Shown here: positions 13,686 through 13,731 of the stretch, in pieces
Layout of the letters: each line of letters opens with the position of its first letter
How positions within the stretch are numbered: the stretch's first letter is position 1
Assembly (NCBI GenBank): GCA_946477805.1
Contig: CAMKZP010000034.1
Coordinates: 1 to 13,731, forward strand
Length of the DNA: 13,731 nt
Reading direction: 5' to 3'
DNA from: an uncultured Enterobacter sp.
Lineage (GTDB): Bacteria > Pseudomonadota > Gammaproteobacteria > Enterobacterales > Enterobacteriaceae
Position numbers and translations under genes: made by a program
Notes under the pieces: generated by a model
Told to the model about the DNA's origin: nothing
Seen by the model: the letters and a program-made list of their open reading frames with translations, nothing else
Database searches by the model: none

Positions 13686-13731
13686 CTGTCTCTTATACAC
13701 ATCTGACGCTGCCGACGACTAGTCGAGTGTA
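13686..13731 (+). other. Nextera adapter with i5 index
   Basis: Bases 13686-13704 are the complete Tn5 mosaic end, 13705-13718 the Nextera read-1 adapter (reverse complement), 13719-13726 an eight-base index (CTAGTCGA, reverse complement TCGACTAG, from memory i5 index S513), and 13727-13731 the start of the P5-side sequence. None of this is genomic. Confidence 0.97.

Noticed and set aside
12721..13722. 333-codon plus-strand open frame opposite argG
   Set aside because: Antisense to argG, and its last residues (CLLYTSDAADD) are translated adapter.

Overview
This is a core-chromosome segment of an enterobacterium. The gene order (rpmA, yhbE, obgE; dacB, greA, yhbY, rlmE, ftsH, folP, glmM, secG, leuU, argG) and near-identity of the proteins to remembered E. 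coli and Salmonella sequences place it in Enterobacteriaceae. A two-component pair between obgE and dacB, absent there in E. coli K-12 as I recall it, and the type of REP element suggest Enterobacter, Lelliottia, Leclercia or Klebsiella rather than Escherichia. The genus call is an inference. Both ends (1-14 and 13686-13731) are Illumina Nextera adapter, so the window is probably a whole assembly contig with untrimmed ends; rpmA and argG are cut at those junctions.

Layout. Left (15-2535): the end of rpmA (ribosomal protein L27), a terminator, then the yhbE-obgE operon (EamA-type permease and the ribosome-associated GTPase Obg). Middle (2534-5672, minus strand): dacB (penicillin-binding protein 4) followed at once by a PmrA/PmrB-type response regulator and sensor kinase, packed as one operon with gaps of +2 and -4 bases. 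The dacB-greA gap (5673-5919) holds back-to-back promoters and the greA leader with an early terminator matching the known GraL arrangement. greA and yhbY converge on a two-way terminator. yhbY and rlmE-ftsH diverge from a short region with a heat-shock-like (sigma-32) promoter candidate and a possible eight-residue leader peptide coupled to rlmE. Right (9665-12601): folP and glmM overlap by 8 bases; secG and tRNA-Leu(GAG) form a small unit. A degraded pair of REP elements and the argG terminator lie between leuU and the incomplete argG.

How the genes relate. The theme is essential housekeeping: ribosome biogenesis and translation (rpmA, obgE, yhbY, rlmE, leuU), transcript-cleavage rescue (greA), membrane proteostasis and secretion (ftsH, secG), cell-wall precursor supply and trimming (glmM, dacB), folate (folP) and arginine (argG) synthesis. 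FtsH links to glmM's pathway in function because it controls envelope biosynthesis by degrading LpxC. The PmrAB-type system in the dacB operon is the one accessory-looking part: its kinase keeps both ExxE pairs that bind ferric iron in Salmonella PmrB, yet it is not beside eptA.

I found no mobile element, CRISPR array, phage gene or clearly new multigene system. The most useful leads are the dacB-linked PmrAB pair, the leader mini-gene before rlmE, and leader RNA structures before greA and secG.
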